DNA of 64,000 bases, from assembly GCF_003008615.1 (NCBI RefSeq), contig NZ_CP027657.1:1612001-1676000 (forward strand), in the 5' to 3' direction. The number at the start of each line of letters is the position of its first letter. Positions within the stretch are counted from its first letter, which is position 1. The stretch comes from Pseudomonas mendocina (GTDB lineage Bacteria > Pseudomonadota > Gammaproteobacteria > Pseudomonadales > Pseudomonadaceae). The notes beneath the pieces are model-generated. The model saw only the letters and a program-made list of their open reading frames with translations, did not search any database and had not been told where the DNA came from. This document shows positions 8,966-18,994 of this stretch, piece after piece. A program made the translations under genes and the position numbers.

Positions 8966-9850
8966 TCAGGATGGAGTGGCTGGGGGCGCCGGAGTGGCAG
9001 CCGGAGCCGGTGCAGCGGCCGGGGTAGCAGCGGTTGCAGGTGCCGGTGCTGCCGGTTTTGGCGCAGCTGCCTTGGGCGCAGCAGCTTTCTTCGCGGCCGG
9101 CTTCTTCGCCACTGCAGGTTTGGCTGCTGGCTTAGCTGCTGGCTTAGCTGCTGGTTTGGCGGCTGCCGCTGGCTTGGCAGCGGGTTTCGCTGCGGCCTTG
9201 GCTGCCGGCTTCGCAGCAGGTTTAGCAGCGGGCTTGGCTGCAGGTTTGGCTGCAACTGCCGGTTTCGCGGCAGGTTTGGCTGCGGGCTTAGCGGCTGCTT
9301 TCGCTGCTGGCTTGGCCGCAGGTTTAGCAGCGGGTTTGGCAGCGGTTTTCGCAGCCGGCTTGGCGGCGGCTTTGGCAGCGGGCTTCGGCGCAACTTTGGC
9401 AGCAGGTTTGGCAACCGACTTGGCTGACACGCCAGTGATTTTCTCCAGCTGCTTGGTCAGGCTGTCGACCTTGTCATTCAATGCCTTGACCTCGTTGCGG
9501 CTGGGCACGCCCAGACGCGAGATGGCATTGTTCAGACGCTTGTCGAAGGCCTCTTCCAGCTCACCCCATTTGCCGATTGCCTTGTCCTTGACCTCATCGA
9601 CCTTGGACTTGGCGGAACCGACCTTGGAACCGACGCCGGCTTTCACCGCGCCAACCTGTTTGTCGACTTCGCTCTTGGCCAGCTTTTCAGCCTTCTCGCC
9701 GTCCTTGACCAGCGTATCGAACAGCTTGGTGCCGTCCTTGCTGACCTTGGAATAAGCGCCCAAGCCTGCCAACCAGATCTGACGCGAGTATTTCTCGACC
9801 TCGCCGATCCAGGAGCTGGTCTGTTTCTCGGTTTTCTTCTTAACAGCCAT
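8966..9850 (-). CDS. phaF: phasin/nucleoid-associated protein PhaF
   Basis: A granule-coat protein that also binds DNA and helps distribute PHA granules at cell division. The 294-residue product has an N-terminal phasin domain (about 1-145, with WIGEVEKYSRQIWLAGLGAYSKV), a short heptad region (about 120-145, VKALNDKVDSLTKQLEKI), and a histone-H1-like tail made of many AAKP repeats. The start at 9850 (MAVKKKTEK) is preferred to an upstream in-frame codon at 9880 inside the phaI end. The stop is at 8966. It follows phaI by ten bases in one operon. Confidence 0.95.
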   Translation of the reverse strand: MAVKKKTEKQTSSWIGEVEKYSRQIWLAGLGAYSKVSKDGTKLFDTLVKDGEKAEKLAKSEVDKQVGAVKAGVGSKVGSAKSKVDEVKDKAIGKWGELEEAFDKRLNNAISRLGVPSRNEVKALNDKVDSLTKQLEKITGVSAKSVAKPAAKVAPKPAAKAAAKPAAKTAAKPAAKPAAKPAAKAAAKPAAKPAAKPAVAAKPAAKPAAKPAAKPAAKAAAKPAAKPAAAAKPAAKPAAKPAAKPAVAKKPAAKKAAAPKAAAPKPAAPAPATAATPAAAPAPAATPAPPATPS

Positions 9851-9860
9851 CCTGATCTCC

Positions 9861-10307
9861 TTATTTGGTACGCGCGACATGCTCGAGCAACGCGCTCAGC
9901 TCATCCAGCTTAGCAGAGAGTGCTTCAACATCCTGCTTGGATGGAATGCCGATACGGTTCAGAGCGGAAGCCACACGAGTATCGAAAGCCTTCTCGATCT
10001 TGTCGAGTTGAACTTCGACTTTGCCTTTAACACTGGTGACATTGCTGTTGACCGACTGCTTGACCGATTCGATCTGGCTATTGGCGGCTTCTACCTGCTC
10101 GTCAACCAGTTTCTTGCCTTTACTCTCGACGCCTTCACCGGCCTTGACCAGTTCCTTGAAGTATTCAGCCCCCTCGACACCCGCCTTGGCGTAAGCGCCC
10201 AGGCCAGCGAGGTAGATCTTGCGGGCATAACCCTTCACGTCGTCGAACAGACCGGCTTTGTCTTCGACCACGGTTTCTACTTTTTTCTTCACGGCAACTT
10301 TCGACAT
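9861..10307 (-). CDS. phaI: phasin PhaI
   Basis: Short phasin of 148 residues that coats PHA granules. It is homologous to the N-terminal half of PhaF: KGYARKIYLAGLGAYAKAG matches the PhaF phasin core, and both carry the IGIPSKQDVEAL / LGVPSRNEVKAL block before a short coiled-coil segment. It lacks the AAKP tail. The ATG at 10307 has GAGG just upstream; the in-frame codon four residues earlier is not needed. It leads the phaI-phaF operon. Confidence 0.94.
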   Translation of the reverse strand: MSKVAVKKKVETVVEDKAGLFDDVKGYARKIYLAGLGAYAKAGVEGAEYFKELVKAGEGVESKGKKLVDEQVEAANSQIESVKQSVNSNVTSVKGKVEVQLDKIEKAFDTRVASALNRIGIPSKQDVEALSAKLDELSALLEHVARTK

Positions 10308-10438
10308 GGTGCACCTCACGCGCTTTGACAGTTAGCGGAAACGCCCACGGAATGCAGGCTTGGGTACACCCTAAGGAGAAAAATTAGAAATCGCATACTA
10401 GGCGCCGGCAACAGCACGCCTGTTCAAGCGAACCAGCG

Positions 10439-10462
10439 GCTGTGCGCACAGCGCACCCTACC
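10439..10462. repeat. short repeat of the GTGCGCACnGCGCACCCTAC family
   Basis: A sequence with core TGTGCGCACAGCGCACCCTA sits upstream of phaI. Relatives are seen at 29682-29702, 34040-34060 and as an inverted pair at 54249-54326. Confidence 0.5.
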
Positions 10463-10477
10463 GGCTGGCAACCGTTC

Positions 10478-10753
10478 TCAGGCCAGCGACTTGTCCAGCA
10501 CCTGCTCGATCTCACGCTGGATCATGCCGCCCATGGGCGACAGCAACAGGCCGAGCTTGAGCTCGACACGCACGGTGTCTTCACCCACTGCGATGCTACC
10601 GTCGGCACCGCTGCGCTTGAACTCCAAGGTGTCGCCGTTCCACCGATAGCGCACGTCGTATTCGCTGGCCAGACGCTCGGCCAGGCGCTCGGCCTTTTCG
10701 CGGGCGGCCTCGCGACCGAGGGAATGGGATCGTTCGACACGAATACGGGACAT
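10478..10753 (-). CDS. PHA-system family protein (PHA_gran_rgn)
   Basis: A 91-residue protein beginning [32 protein letters not shown], followed by a small beta-rich part ([16 protein letters not shown] ... [28 protein letters not shown]). This is the pattern of the small family called polyhydroxyalkanoic-acid-system proteins. Its biochemical role is not established. It is close to the PHA locus and divergent from ubiE. The ATG at 10753 is preferred over an extended start at 10795. Confidence 0.85.
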   Translation of the reverse strand: MSRIRVERSHSLGREAAREKAERLAERLASEYDVRYRWNGDTLEFKRSGADGSIAVGEDTVRVELKLGLLLSPMGGMIQREIEQVLDKSLA

Positions 10754-10900
10754 GGCAACTCCTTGAACTGGCGGCGTGCCGCACGGCTGCGGCATGAGGT
10801 CACATCACTCTACCAGCCCATCGGGCGAGCGGGCACCCAGGCAAGACAAAGGCGCCAGGCGCCTTTAGAATGGTGCGGTTTTCTATCCGGTGAGAGCGAC

Positions 10901-11671
10901 ATGAGCGATCCACGCAAGGCCCAGGAGCAGGAACCCACCACCCACTTCGGTTTCCAGGACGTACCGGAAAGCCAGAAGGCGGAGAAGGTAGCCGAAGTCT
11001 TCCACTCGGTGGCGGCCAAGTACGATCTGATGAACGACGTGCTGTCCGGCGGTCTGCATCGCCTGTGGAAGCGTTTCACCATCGAGCTTTCCGGCGTGCG
11101 CCCAGGTAATCGCGTGCTGGACATCGCCGGCGGCACCGGTGATCTGACCCGCAAGTTCGCCAGCATCGTCGGGCCGACCGGCGAAGTGGTACTGGCCGAT
11201 ATCAACGACTCCATGCTCAAGGTCGGCCGCGACCGCCTGCTGGACAAGGGTGTGGCCGGCAACGTGCAGTTCGTCCAGGCTGATGCCGAGAAGCTGCCCT
11301 TCCCCGACAACCACTTCGACGTGGTTACCATCGCCTTCGGTCTGCGCAACGTCACCCACAAGGAAGACGCCCTGCGCTCGATGCTACGTGTACTCAAGCC
11401 CGGCGGCCGCCTGCTGGTGCTGGAGTTCTCCAAGCCTGGCAACCCGCTGCTGGCCAAGGTCTACGACACGTACTCGTTCAGCTTCATGCCGCTGGCCGGC
11501 AAGCTGATCACCAACGACTCGGAAAGCTACCGCTACCTCGCCGAGTCGATCCGCATGCACCCGGATCAGGAAACCCTCAAGGCGATGATGGTCGATGCCG
11601 GCTTCGAGCGCGTGACCTATCACAACATGACCGGCGGCATCGTCGCCCTGCACCGCGGCATCAAGCCTTAA
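10901..11671 (+). CDS. ubiE: ubiquinone/menaquinone C-methyltransferase UbiE
   Basis: SAM-dependent methyltransferase acting on 2-polyprenyl-6-methoxy-1,4-benzoquinol in ubiquinone synthesis. The 256-residue protein has the SAM-binding motif [12 protein letters not shown], the UbiE signature [17 protein letters not shown] and the second signature [17 protein letters not shown]. The ATG at 10901 follows GGTGAGAGCGAC; a long in-frame extension back to 10442 crosses the neighbouring gene and is rejected. Its stop overlaps the ubiJ start by one base (TAATG). Confidence 0.96.
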   Translation: MSDPRKAQEQEPTTHFGFQDVPESQKAEKVAEVFHSVAAKYDLMNDVLSGGLHRLWKRFTIELSGVRPGNRVLDIAGGTGDLTRKFASIVGPTGEVVLADINDSMLKVGRDRLLDKGVAGNVQFVQADAEKLPFPDNHFDVVTIAFGLRNVTHKEDALRSMLRVLKPGGRLLVLEFSKPGNPLLAKVYDTYSFSFMPLAGKLITNDSESYRYLAESIRMHPDQETLKAMMVDAGFERVTYHNMTGGIVALHRGIKP

Positions 11672-12288
11672 TGCTCATAACAGGGCTGCTGGCAGGCGTC
11701 GAAACGGGCCTCAACCGGGTTCTCGGCCTCGATGGCACGGCTTTGCCACGCCTGCAGGCACTGAGCGGCAAGGTCATCGCCGTGCACTGCCAGAGCCCCG
11801 CCATGGAGCTGTTCATCCTGCCCAGCGGCGATGGCCTGCAGTTGGCATCGCAGTGGCATGCACCGGCCGACTGCACGCTCACCGCTCCGGCCGCCAGCCT
11901 GGCGCGCCTGGCACTGAGTCGCGACAAGACTGCAGTGCTACATCGCCCGGAAGTCTCACTCGATGGCGACAGTGCGGTGCTGCTGCAACTGGCCGGCATC
12001 CTCCAGGATCTGGAGCTGGACTGGGAGTACGAACTCTCCCGTTGGCTCGGCCCGGTAGCCAGTACTCTGCTAGCGGGTCACCTTCGCGTACGCGTGGGCC
12101 TCGCCGCCGGTGCGGCCAGTAGCCTGCGCCAGGATCTGGCCGACTACCTGAGCGAAGAATCCCGTACGCTGGTCGGCCAACGCGAGGCCGACGCCCGCTT
12201 CGCCGAACTCGATCAACTCAAACTCGCCCTCGACCGCCTCGAAGCACGCATTGAGCGCCTGAGCCAACGACCTAAGCCCCACGCATGA
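11671..12288 (+). CDS. ubiJ: ubiquinone biosynthesis accessory factor UbiJ (SCP2 domain)
   Basis: A 205-residue protein with an N-terminal SCP2 sterol-carrier-like domain ([20 protein letters not shown] ... ISGD-type beta strands) and a C-terminal helix rich in Leu, Arg and Glu (residues about 180-200). UbiJ binds lipid intermediates in the soluble ubiquinone-synthesis complex. The assignment rests on domain content and on its position between ubiE and ubiB, with one-base and four-base overlaps that suggest translational coupling. Confidence 0.9.
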   Translation: MLITGLLAGVETGLNRVLGLDGTALPRLQALSGKVIAVHCQSPAMELFILPSGDGLQLASQWHAPADCTLTAPAASLARLALSRDKTAVLHRPEVSLDGDSAVLLQLAGILQDLELDWEYELSRWLGPVASTLLAGHLRVRVGLAAGAASSLRQDLADYLSEESRTLVGQREADARFAELDQLKLALDRLEARIERLSQRPKPHA

Positions 12289-13865
12289 AACTACTCGCCG
12301 TTCGCCGCCTGCTGCGCATCCAGCGCGTGATCGTCCGCTATCAGCTGGACGACCTGTTGCTGGAACTCCCGTTGCCAGTGTGGCTGCGCGCCCTGTCCTG
12401 GCTGCTGCCGTGGCGCTGGCTGCCACGCAAGCCTTCGCAATTGTCACGTGGCGCACGCCTGCGCCTGGCTCTGGAAGACCTGGGGCCGATCTTCATCAAG
12501 TTCGGCCAGTTGCTGTCCACCCGACGCGACCTGATGCCGCCGGACATCGCCGACGAACTGGCGCGCCTGCAGGATCAGGTGCCGCCGTTCCCCGAAGCGC
12601 AGGCCATCGCCCTGATCGAGCGTCAGCTCGGCGCTCCGGTGGGTGAGCTTTTCGCCCGCTTCGACAGCCAGCCGCTGGCCTCTGCTTCAGTGGCCCAGGT
12701 ACATGCCGCGCAACTCAAGAGCGGCGAGGAAGTGGTAGTCAAGGTGGTACGCCCCGGCCTCAAGCCGGTGATCCGCCAGGATCTGGCCTGGCTGTTCCTG
12801 ATCGCCCGCGTAGCCGAGAAAGCCTCGGCCGACGCCCGTCGTCTACGCCCGGTGGAAGTGGTCAGCGACTACGAGAAGACCATCTTCGACGAACTCGATC
12901 TGCTGCGCGAAGCGGCCAACGCCAGCCAGCTGCGGCGCAATTTCGAAGGCTCGCCGCTGCTCTACGTGCCCCAGGTGTACTGGGATCTGTGCCGCCCGCA
13001 GGTACTGGTGATGGAGCGCATCTACGGCATCCCGGTCACCGACCTGACCACCCTGGCCGACCAGCGCACCGACATGAAACTCCTGGCTGAACGTGGCGTG
13101 GAGATTTTCTTCACCCAGGTATTTCGCGACAGTTTCTTCCATGCCGACATGCACCCCGGCAACATCTTCGTCAGCACCCGCACGCCCTGGAGCCCGCAGT
13201 ACATCGCCATCGACTGCGGCATCGTCGGCAGCCTCACCGACGAAGACCAGGACTACCTGGCGCGCAACCTGCTGGCCTTTTTCAAGCGTGACTACCGCAA
13301 GGTTGCGCAGTTGCACATCGACTCGGGTTGGGTGCCGGCCGATACCAAGGTCAACGAGTTCGAAGCGGCCATCCGTACCGTGTGCGAGCCGATTTTCGAG
13401 CGTCCCCTGAAAGATATTTCCTTCGGCCAGCTGCTACTGCGCCTGTTCCAGACTGCCCGGCGCTTCAACATGGAAGTCCAGCCACAACTCGTTTTGCTGC
13501 AAAAGACCCTGCTCAACATCGAAGGCCTCGGCCGCCAGCTGTATCCGGATCTGGATCTGTGGAGCACTGCCCAGCCCTTCCTCGAGCGCTGGATGCGCGA
13601 GCGCGTCAGCCCGCTGCACCTGCTGCGCAACCTGCAACAACAGGCCGAGCAGGTGCCACACCTGTCGCAGATTGCCCGCGAAACCCTCGAACGCCTGCAG
13701 CAACCCGAACAACGCCAGCAATCGACGAGCGGCCAATGGCCGTTGCGCCTGCTCGGCGCAGCCCTGATCGCCGGCGGTGCCGTGCAGGGGCTGGCGCCCT
13801 TGCTGGTCGCCTGGCCAGCCTGGCTGATGCTTGCAGGCGGCCTCTATCTGGTCGTACGCCGATAG
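12285..13865 (+). CDS. ubiB: atypical kinase-like ubiquinone protein UbiB
   Basis: A 526-residue membrane-anchored ABC1/ADCK-type ATPase needed for coenzyme Q synthesis. Visible family marks are [14 protein letters not shown] (the KxGQ motif), the Ala-rich loop [18 protein letters not shown], the HADMHPGN catalytic loop and the metal-binding IDCG. Two hydrophobic segments at the C-terminus (about 485-525) anchor it. The start overlaps ubiJ by four bases (ATGA). The ubiE-ubiJ-ubiB order is the normal one in gammaproteobacteria. Confidence 0.96.
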   Translation: MKLLAVRRLLRIQRVIVRYQLDDLLLELPLPVWLRALSWLLPWRWLPRKPSQLSRGARLRLALEDLGPIFIKFGQLLSTRRDLMPPDIADELARLQDQVPPFPEAQAIALIERQLGAPVGELFARFDSQPLASASVAQVHAAQLKSGEEVVVKVVRPGLKPVIRQDLAWLFLIARVAEKASADARRLRPVEVVSDYEKTIFDELDLLREAANASQLRRNFEGSPLLYVPQVYWDLCRPQVLVMERIYGIPVTDLTTLADQRTDMKLLAERGVEIFFTQVFRDSFFHADMHPGNIFVSTRTPWSPQYIAIDCGIVGSLTDEDQDYLARNLLAFFKRDYRKVAQLHIDSGWVPADTKVNEFEAAIRTVCEPIFERPLKDISFGQLLLRLFQTARRFNMEVQPQLVLLQKTLLNIEGLGRQLYPDLDLWSTAQPFLERWMRERVSPLHLLRNLQQQAEQVPHLSQIARETLERLQQPEQRQQSTSGQWPLRLLGAALIAGGAVQGLAPLLVAWPAWLMLAGGLYLVVRR

Positions 13866-13918
13866 CCAGTGGCGACACGCACTGGCACACTTGGCAGAGA
13901 AACTGACACGGAATCCCG

Positions 13919-14320
13919 ATGAACGATTGGCTCGACGACATTCGCTGGAACGAAGACGGCCTGGTGCCAGCGATAGCCCAGGATCACCAGAGCGGCCGCA
14001 TCCTGATGATGGCCTGGATGAACCGCGAATCCCTCGCCCTCACCGTTGCCGAGAACCGCGCCATCTACTGGTCGCGCTCACGCGGCAAGCTGTGGCGTAA
14101 GGGCGAGGAATCCGGCCATGTGCAGAAGCTGCACGAGCTGCGCCTGGACTGCGACGCCGACGTCATTGTGCTGATGGTCGAGCAGTTGGGTGGCATCGCC
14201 TGCCATACCGGCCGCGAGAGTTGCTTCTACCGGGTGCTGGAAGATGGTACCTGGAAAACCGTCGAAGCCGTTCTGAAAGATCCGGCAGCAATCTATTCCG
14301 CGGAGCAGCGCCATGACTGA
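13919..14320 (+). CDS. hisI: phosphoribosyl-AMP cyclohydrolase HisI
   Basis: Third step of histidine synthesis: opens the purine ring of PR-AMP. The 133-residue, stand-alone enzyme shows the family blocks [33 protein letters not shown], the metal-binding region LDCDAD and [14 protein letters not shown] with conserved Cys and His. In Enterobacteria HisI is fused with HisE; here they are separate and overlap by eight bases. Confidence 0.96.
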   Translation: MNDWLDDIRWNEDGLVPAIAQDHQSGRILMMAWMNRESLALTVAENRAIYWSRSRGKLWRKGEESGHVQKLHELRLDCDADVIVLMVEQLGGIACHTGRESCFYRVLEDGTWKTVEAVLKDPAAIYSAEQRHD

Positions 14321-14648
14321 TACCCTGAGCCGGCTGGCCGAAGTGCTGGAGGCCCGCAAAGGCGCAGCGCCCGACAGCTCCTACGTCGCCAGCCTCTACC
14401 ACAAGGGACTGAACAAGATCCTGGAGAAGGTCGGTGAGGAGTCAGTGGAAACCATCCTCGCGGCGAAGGACGCCGCCGTCAGTGGCGACTGCGCCGACCT
14501 GATTTACGAAACTGCCGACCTGTGGTTCCACAGCCTGGTCATGCTCGCCGCCCTCGGTCAGCATCCGCAGGCCGTGCTGGACGAACTGGATCGTCGCTTC
14601 GGCCTTTCCGGGCACACGGAAAAAGCCGCGCGCCAAGACAACAACTGA
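14313..14648 (+). CDS. hisE: phosphoribosyl-ATP pyrophosphatase HisE
   Basis: Second step of histidine synthesis: hydrolyses PR-ATP to PR-AMP. It has 111 residues with the all-helical MazG-like fold; the conserved [21 protein letters not shown] and the acidic [17 protein letters not shown] blocks are visible. It overlaps hisI, and tatA follows 22 bases after it. A hisIE-tatABC arrangement is common in Pseudomonas. Confidence 0.96.
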   Translation: MTDTLSRLAEVLEARKGAAPDSSYVASLYHKGLNKILEKVGEESVETILAAKDAAVSGDCADLIYETADLWFHSLVMLAALGQHPQAVLDELDRRFGLSGHTEKAARQDNN

Positions 14649-14670
14649 ATCATCGCGAGGATTTCGCTTC

Positions 14671-14934
14671 ATGGGTATTTTCGACTGGAAACACTGGGTA
14701 GTCATCCTGATCGTCGTGGTGCTGGTGTTCGGCACCAAGAAACTGAAGAACCTCGGCTCCGACCTCGGCGAAACCATCAAGGGCTTCCGCAAGGCGATGA
14801 ACGAGGAAGAAGGCAAGCCGGCCGAGCCGCAAACCCAGGCTCAACCTCAGCCGCAAACGCAACAGCCGCTGAACCAGCCTCACACCGTGGACGTTCAGGC
14901 GACCAAGGTCGAAGAGCCCTCCCGCAAGGACTGA
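14671..14934 (+). CDS. tatA: Sec-independent translocase subunit TatA
   Basis: Pore-forming subunit of twin-arginine export for folded proteins. An 87-residue protein with an N-terminal membrane helix ([20 protein letters not shown]), the [15 protein letters not shown] hinge and amphipathic helix, then a disordered Gln/Pro-rich tail. A GCGAGGA-type ribosome site precedes the ATG. First gene of tatABC. Confidence 0.95.
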   Translation: MGIFDWKHWVVILIVVVLVFGTKKLKNLGSDLGETIKGFRKAMNEEEGKPAEPQTQAQPQPQTQQPLNQPHTVDVQATKVEEPSRKD

Positions 14935-14943
14935 CATAGCGCC

Positions 14944-15333
14944 ATGTTCGGTATCAGTTTCAGCGAACTGCTGCTGGTCGCCCTGATCGCCCTGCTGGTG
15001 CTTGGTCCCGAGCGCCTGCCGGGTGCTGCGCGTACGGCTGGTCTGTGGATAGGCCGCATCAAACGCAGCTTCAACGCGATCAAGACGGAAGTCGAAAGGG
15101 AAATCGGTGCCGACGAGATTCGTCGCCAGTTGCACAACGAGCAGATCCTGCAACTGGAGCGGGAAATGCAGGCCACCAAGAACGACTTGATGGGACAGAA
15201 GCCGGCCGACAGTGAGCAGCCTGCAACCGCACAGGCGCAAGCCGCTGAACAGCCGCCAGCCGAACCGCAGCCCGCCCCATCCCAGCAGCAGCCGACCACT
15301 GCGTCCAGCCAGGACAATACGCCGAAACCATGA
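14944..15333 (+). CDS. tatB: Sec-independent translocase subunit TatB
   Basis: Forms the substrate-recognition complex with TatC. The 129-residue protein starts with [21 protein letters not shown], followed by the conserved [17 protein letters not shown] amphipathic stretch and a long charged then Gln/Pro/Ala-rich tail. It lies nine bases after tatA and overlaps tatC by four bases. Confidence 0.95.
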   Translation: MFGISFSELLLVALIALLVLGPERLPGAARTAGLWIGRIKRSFNAIKTEVEREIGADEIRRQLHNEQILQLEREMQATKNDLMGQKPADSEQPATAQAQAAEQPPAEPQPAPSQQQPTTASSQDNTPKP

Positions 15334-16121
15334 GCCGCCTGCCTGAAAACGACCAGGAGATGCCCCTGGTCTCGCACCTGACCGAACTGCGTACCCGATT
15401 GCTACGCTGCGTGGGTGCGATATTCCTGATCTTCTTCAGCCTGTTCTACTTCGCTCAGACCATCTACACCCTGGTCTCCGCGCCGCTGCGCAAGTACCTG
15501 CCGGAAGGCGCAACGATGATCGCCACCGACGTGGCCTCTCCGTTCCTGACGCCATTCAAGCTGACCATGATCGTGGCGCTGTTCCTGGCCATGCCGGTGA
15601 TCCTGCACCAGGTCTGGGGCTTCATCGCGCCCGGCCTGTACAAGCACGAAAAGCGCATCGCCGTACCGCTGCTGGTATCGAGCATCATCCTGTTCTACAG
15701 CGGCATGGCCTTCGCCTACTTCCTGGTGTTCCCGATCATCTTCCACTTCTTCGCCAGCGTAACGCCCGAAGGCGTGTCGATGATGACCGATATCGCCAGC
15801 TACCTCGACTTCGTGATGACGCTGTTCTTCGCCTTCGGCGTGGCGTTCGAGATCCCGGTGGCGGTCGTGCTGCTGATCTGGATCGGCGTGGTCGACGTCG
15901 AGTACCTGCGCAAGATCCGCCCCTATGTCATTATCGGCTGCTTCGTGGTCGGCATGATCCTCACTCCGCCGGACATCTTCTCGCAGACCCTGCTGGCCGT
16001 GCCCATGTGGTTGCTGTTCGAATTGGGCATCCTGGCCGGCAGCCTGATCCGCAAGCGCCAGCGCGAGCAGGATGATGAAGACGAAACCCCATCCGACCAG
16101 CCGCCTGCACCGCTGTCTTGA
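15330..16121 (+). CDS. tatC: Sec-independent translocase subunit TatC
   Basis: Polytopic receptor that binds the twin-arginine signal. The 263-residue protein has the expected six membrane segments, with the conserved N-terminal [16 protein letters not shown] and the periplasmic loop Pro/Phe residues ([11 protein letters not shown]). The C-terminus is charged and cytoplasmic. It overlaps tatB at its start and rsmE at its end, each by four bases. Confidence 0.96.
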   Translation: MSRLPENDQEMPLVSHLTELRTRLLRCVGAIFLIFFSLFYFAQTIYTLVSAPLRKYLPEGATMIATDVASPFLTPFKLTMIVALFLAMPVILHQVWGFIAPGLYKHEKRIAVPLLVSSIILFYSGMAFAYFLVFPIIFHFFASVTPEGVSMMTDIASYLDFVMTLFFAFGVAFEIPVAVVLLIWIGVVDVEYLRKIRPYVIIGCFVVGMILTPPDIFSQTLLAVPMWLLFELGILAGSLIRKRQREQDDEDETPSDQPPAPLS

Positions 16122-16828
16122 ACCTGTTGCTGCTGGAAGACGCTGACTTCGTCAGCGCTGGCCGCGCCCGTCTTAGCGGGCGCCGGCTCAAACACCTCAA
16201 TGAAGTCCATCGCGCACAAGCTGGCGACAGCCTGCGCGTCGGGCTGCTGGGCGGCCAGATGGGTCAAGGTCGTCTGCTCAGACTAGATGATGAGCACGCA
16301 GAGCTCGAGGTCGAGCTGAACCAGGCGCCACCCTCCAAGCTGCCGCTGACCCTGGTGCTCGCCCTGCCACGACCGAAGATGCTCAAGCGCGTGCTGCAGA
16401 CCGTAGCCGCCATGGGCGTACCACGGCTGGTGCTGGTCAATAGCTATCGGGTGGAAAAGAGCTTCTGGCAGACACCGTTCCTCGAGGTCGACGCCATTCG
16501 CGAACAGCTGATCCTCGGCCTCGAACAGGCGCGCGATACCGTGCTGCCTGAGGTAAGCATCGAGAAACGCTTCAAACCCTTCGTCGAGGATCGACTGCCG
16601 GCACTGGCAACGAACACATTGGGCCTGGTCGGCCACCCTGGCGATTACCCTACCTGCCCACGCGCCGTCGAGCAGCCCGTGACCCTGGCCATTGGCCCGG
16701 AAGGTGGCTGGATTCCCTACGAAGTGGAGTTGCTGAAACAGGCGGCAGGGCTGCAGCCCGTGCAGCTCGGCGAACGTATCCTGCGCGTGGAAACCGCCGT
16801 GCCGGTGCTGTTGGCGCGGCTGTTCTAG
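16118..16828 (+). CDS. rsmE: 16S rRNA m3U1498 methyltransferase RsmE
   Basis: Methylates U1498 of 16S rRNA. A 236-residue SPOUT-family protein; the C-terminal knot motif [17 protein letters not shown] and [19 protein letters not shown] are diagnostic. The start is TTG at 16118, inside the tatC stop (TTGA), giving [11 protein letters not shown] like other Pseudomonas RsmE. No other in-frame start is better. The gap up to dtd (16829-16997) holds no gene. Confidence 0.93.
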   Translation: MNLLLLEDADFVSAGRARLSGRRLKHLNEVHRAQAGDSLRVGLLGGQMGQGRLLRLDDEHAELEVELNQAPPSKLPLTLVLALPRPKMLKRVLQTVAAMGVPRLVLVNSYRVEKSFWQTPFLEVDAIREQLILGLEQARDTVLPEVSIEKRFKPFVEDRLPALATNTLGLVGHPGDYPTCPRAVEQPVTLAIGPEGGWIPYEVELLKQAAGLQPVQLGERILRVETAVPVLLARLF

Positions 16829-16997
16829 GAGTACGAACCGGGACGCCGGCCGCTGTGGGGCGGCCCGGAGCGCCTGCCGCTCGTAGCGTCAGCGAACAGT
16901 CCGCCTAGGGCACGACTAGTACTCCGTGCATTCCATCAGGCCGTAACGGCGTATTGCCTGCGGCGACTACGCCCTACGCATACCCGCAGGCCACACC

Positions 16998-17435
16998 TCA
17001 AACTTCCAGCAGGAAAGTCACCGGCCCGTCGTTGACCAGGTGCACCTGCATGTCGGCGCCGAAGCGACCACAGGCTACCTGCGGATGCTGGGTTCTGGCC
17101 TGCTCGACCAACGCTTCGAACAACTCGGCACCCTGAGCCGGCGGCGCAGCACTGGAGAAACTGGGGCGCATACCGCTCTTGGTATCAGCAGCCAGGGTGA
17201 ACTGCGACACCAATAGCAGACCACCGCCAACATCTTTCAGCGACCGATTCATCTTGCCGGCGTCATCGCTGAATACCCGATAGTTCAGCAACCTGTGCAG
17301 GGCGCGGATCAGGCTAGCCTGGTCGTCCTGCGGCTCGATACCGACCAGCGCCAACAAGCCCTGATCGATGCTGCCAACCACCTCACCTGCCACCTCGACC
17401 CACGCGCTACTGACACGCTGGATCAGCAGTTTCAT
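16998..17435 (-). CDS. dtd: D-aminoacyl-tRNA deacylase Dtd
   Basis: Removes D-amino acids (and mischarged Gly) from tRNA. The 145-residue protein starts [19 protein letters not shown] and has the active-site motifs SQFTLAAD and the C-terminal [11 protein letters not shown] (the NxGPVT cross-subunit motif). It overlaps the upstream pip gene by four bases, so the two are co-transcribed. Confidence 0.95.
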   Translation of the reverse strand: MKLLIQRVSSAWVEVAGEVVGSIDQGLLALVGIEPQDDQASLIRALHRLLNYRVFSDDAGKMNRSLKDVGGGLLLVSQFTLAADTKSGMRPSFSSAAPPAQGAELFEALVEQARTQHPQVACGRFGADMQVHLVNDGPVTFLLEV

Positions 17436-18403
17436 GCATCCTCCAGGGGGAGATCGAGCAAGCGTCGCGCCAGTACATCAGCCGCACGCACCAGTGCATC
17501 GGTGATGCCCGGCTCGGCCGCCGAGTGGCCCGCATCGCGGATGATCTGCAGCTCGCTGTTCGGCCAGGCGTGGTGCAGGGCCCAGGCGTTGTCCAGCGGA
17601 CAGATGACGTCGTAGCGGCCATGCACGATGATCCCGGGCAAATGGGCGATCTTGGGCATGTCCCGCAGCAGTTGGTTGGGCTCGAGAAAGGCGTCATTGA
17701 CGAAGTAGTGGCATTCGATACGGGCAATGGACAATGCGCGATGGGCGTCACTGAAGCGATCGACCACCTGGCTGTTGGGCCGCAGCGTGGCCGTGCGCCC
17801 TTCCCAGGTGGACCAGGCCTTGGCAGCGTGCATCTGGGCGATCTGGTCGGCGCCGGTCAGACGCTTGTAGAAGGCCTGCATCAGATCGCCGCGCTCTTCT
17901 ACCGGGATAGGCGCGACGTAGTCCTCCCAATAATCTGGGAACAGGCGGCTGGCGCCTTCCTGATAGAACCAGCTGAGCTCCTGCGGCCGGCACAGGAAGA
18001 TGCCGCGCAGGATCAGCCCATGCACGCGCTGCGGATGCGTCTGGGCATACGCCAACGCCAGGGTAGAGCCCCAGGAGCCGCCGAACAGCACGAACTTGTC
18101 GATGCCCAGGTACTCGCGGATACGTTCGATATCAGCGATCAAGGCCTGTGTGGTGTTGTTCTCCAGGCTGGCGTGCGGAGTGGAACGACCGCAACCACGC
18201 TGGTCGAAGGTGACGATACGATACAGGGCCGGATCGAAATAGCGACGGCTGGCCGCATCGCAACCTGCGCCAGGGCCACCATGGATGAACAGTACCGGCA
18301 ATCCATCCGCCGAGCCGCTCTCGTCGACGTAGAGCACGTGCGGCGGCTCGACCGCCAGCTCATGGCGGGCGTAGGGTTTGATCTCCGGATACAAAGTCTG
18401 CAT
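17432..18403 (-). CDS. pip: proline iminopeptidase
   Basis: Cytoplasmic alpha/beta-hydrolase that cleaves N-terminal proline from peptides. The 323-residue protein has the oxyanion-loop [19 protein letters not shown], the nucleophile elbow GGSWGS, and His in DAGHSA near the C-terminus, all as in S33 prolyl aminopeptidases. It begins at the ATG at 18403, with AGGAGCC upstream on the minus strand, and runs into dtd. Confidence 0.93.
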   Translation of the reverse strand: MQTLYPEIKPYARHELAVEPPHVLYVDESGSADGLPVLFIHGGPGAGCDAASRRYFDPALYRIVTFDQRGCGRSTPHASLENNTTQALIADIERIREYLGIDKFVLFGGSWGSTLALAYAQTHPQRVHGLILRGIFLCRPQELSWFYQEGASRLFPDYWEDYVAPIPVEERGDLMQAFYKRLTGADQIAQMHAAKAWSTWEGRTATLRPNSQVVDRFSDAHRALSIARIECHYFVNDAFLEPNQLLRDMPKIAHLPGIIVHGRYDVICPLDNAWALHHAWPNSELQIIRDAGHSAAEPGITDALVRAADVLARRLLDLPLEDA

Positions 18404-18481
18404 GGTTGGCTCCTGTTGGCTGGGCTACAACTGCCGTGTTCCACTCTGCCCGGCATCATAACCATGAAAAGGAAGTTCAGC

Positions 18482-18919
18482 ATGTCGATGCGTCATCTGC
18501 TCTGGTCGCTGTTTCTGTCTTTCACGCTGTTGCTCACCGGCTGCGGTGGCCGTGACGACCCGCAAGCGGCACTGGAGGCCGCGGTACAAAAACTGCAGGA
18601 CAATATCGAAGCGAAAAGCACCAGTGCGGTGATGGATCAACTGCATACCGAGTTCCTCGCCCGCCAGGAGCTGGATCGAGACTGGGCGCAGCGCACCATG
18701 ACCCTGCTATTTCTGCGTCACAAGAACATCAAGGTCATCGCCCTGGGCAAGAACAGCTGGATCGATCCAGCCATCAGTAGCAAGGGCTATACCGAGGCGC
18801 AAGTAGGCCTGACCGGTGCCGAGGGGCTGCTTCCCGACAGTGCGCGGCATTACTCGGTGAAACTGGAGTGGTGGCTGAACGGCGACGAATGGAAGCTGGC
18901 GCGTCTGGACTGGCAGTGA
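18482..18919 (+). CDS. predicted lipoprotein of unknown function
   Basis: A 145-residue protein with a lipoprotein signal: MSMRHLLWSLFLSFTLLLTGC, with lipobox LLTGC and Gly-Gly after the cysteine. The mature part is mostly helical then beta, ending SVKLEWWLNGDEWKLARLDWQ, the look of a small NTF2-like or nuclear-transport-factor fold, but I cannot place it in a named family. AAGGAAG lies about nine bases before the ATG at 18482; an alternative ATG at 18464 adds six residues. It stands alone between pip and the lipocalin gene. Confidence 0.75.
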   Translation: MSMRHLLWSLFLSFTLLLTGCGGRDDPQAALEAAVQKLQDNIEAKSTSAVMDQLHTEFLARQELDRDWAQRTMTLLFLRHKNIKVIALGKNSWIDPAISSKGYTEAQVGLTGAEGLLPDSARHYSVKLEWWLNGDEWKLARLDWQ

Positions 18920-18930
18920 AGCGTGACCGT

Positions 18931-18971
18931 ATGCAATCCGGGATGTACATCCAAGTTGTCCCGGATTGCAT
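18931..18971. repeat. REP-like element, CCCGGATGCAATCCGGG family
   Basis: ATGCAATCCGGGA (18931-18943) and TCCCGGATTGCAT (18959-18971) are perfect inverted arms. It lies between two converging lipoprotein genes and belongs to the family with copies at 30700, 32958, 41459 and 56021. Confidence 0.7.
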
Positions 18972-18994
18972 CTGGGCTATGGCAAACTAGGTTC

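Noticed and set aside
9120..9400. Tandem-looking DNA repeat that could be mistaken for a CRISPR or satellite
   Set aside because: It encodes the AAKP repeats of PhaF, units are about 12 bases with no conserved spacers.
8951..9755. Long plus-strand frames rich in Gly/Cys/Arg or Ala/Gly opposite phaF
   Set aside because: They are mirror images of the AAKP-repeat tail of PhaF on the other strand; no start signal or known domain.
8966..10307. phaF and phaI as one split gene
   Set aside because: Each has its own start, ribosome site and complete phasin domain; they are separate homologous genes.
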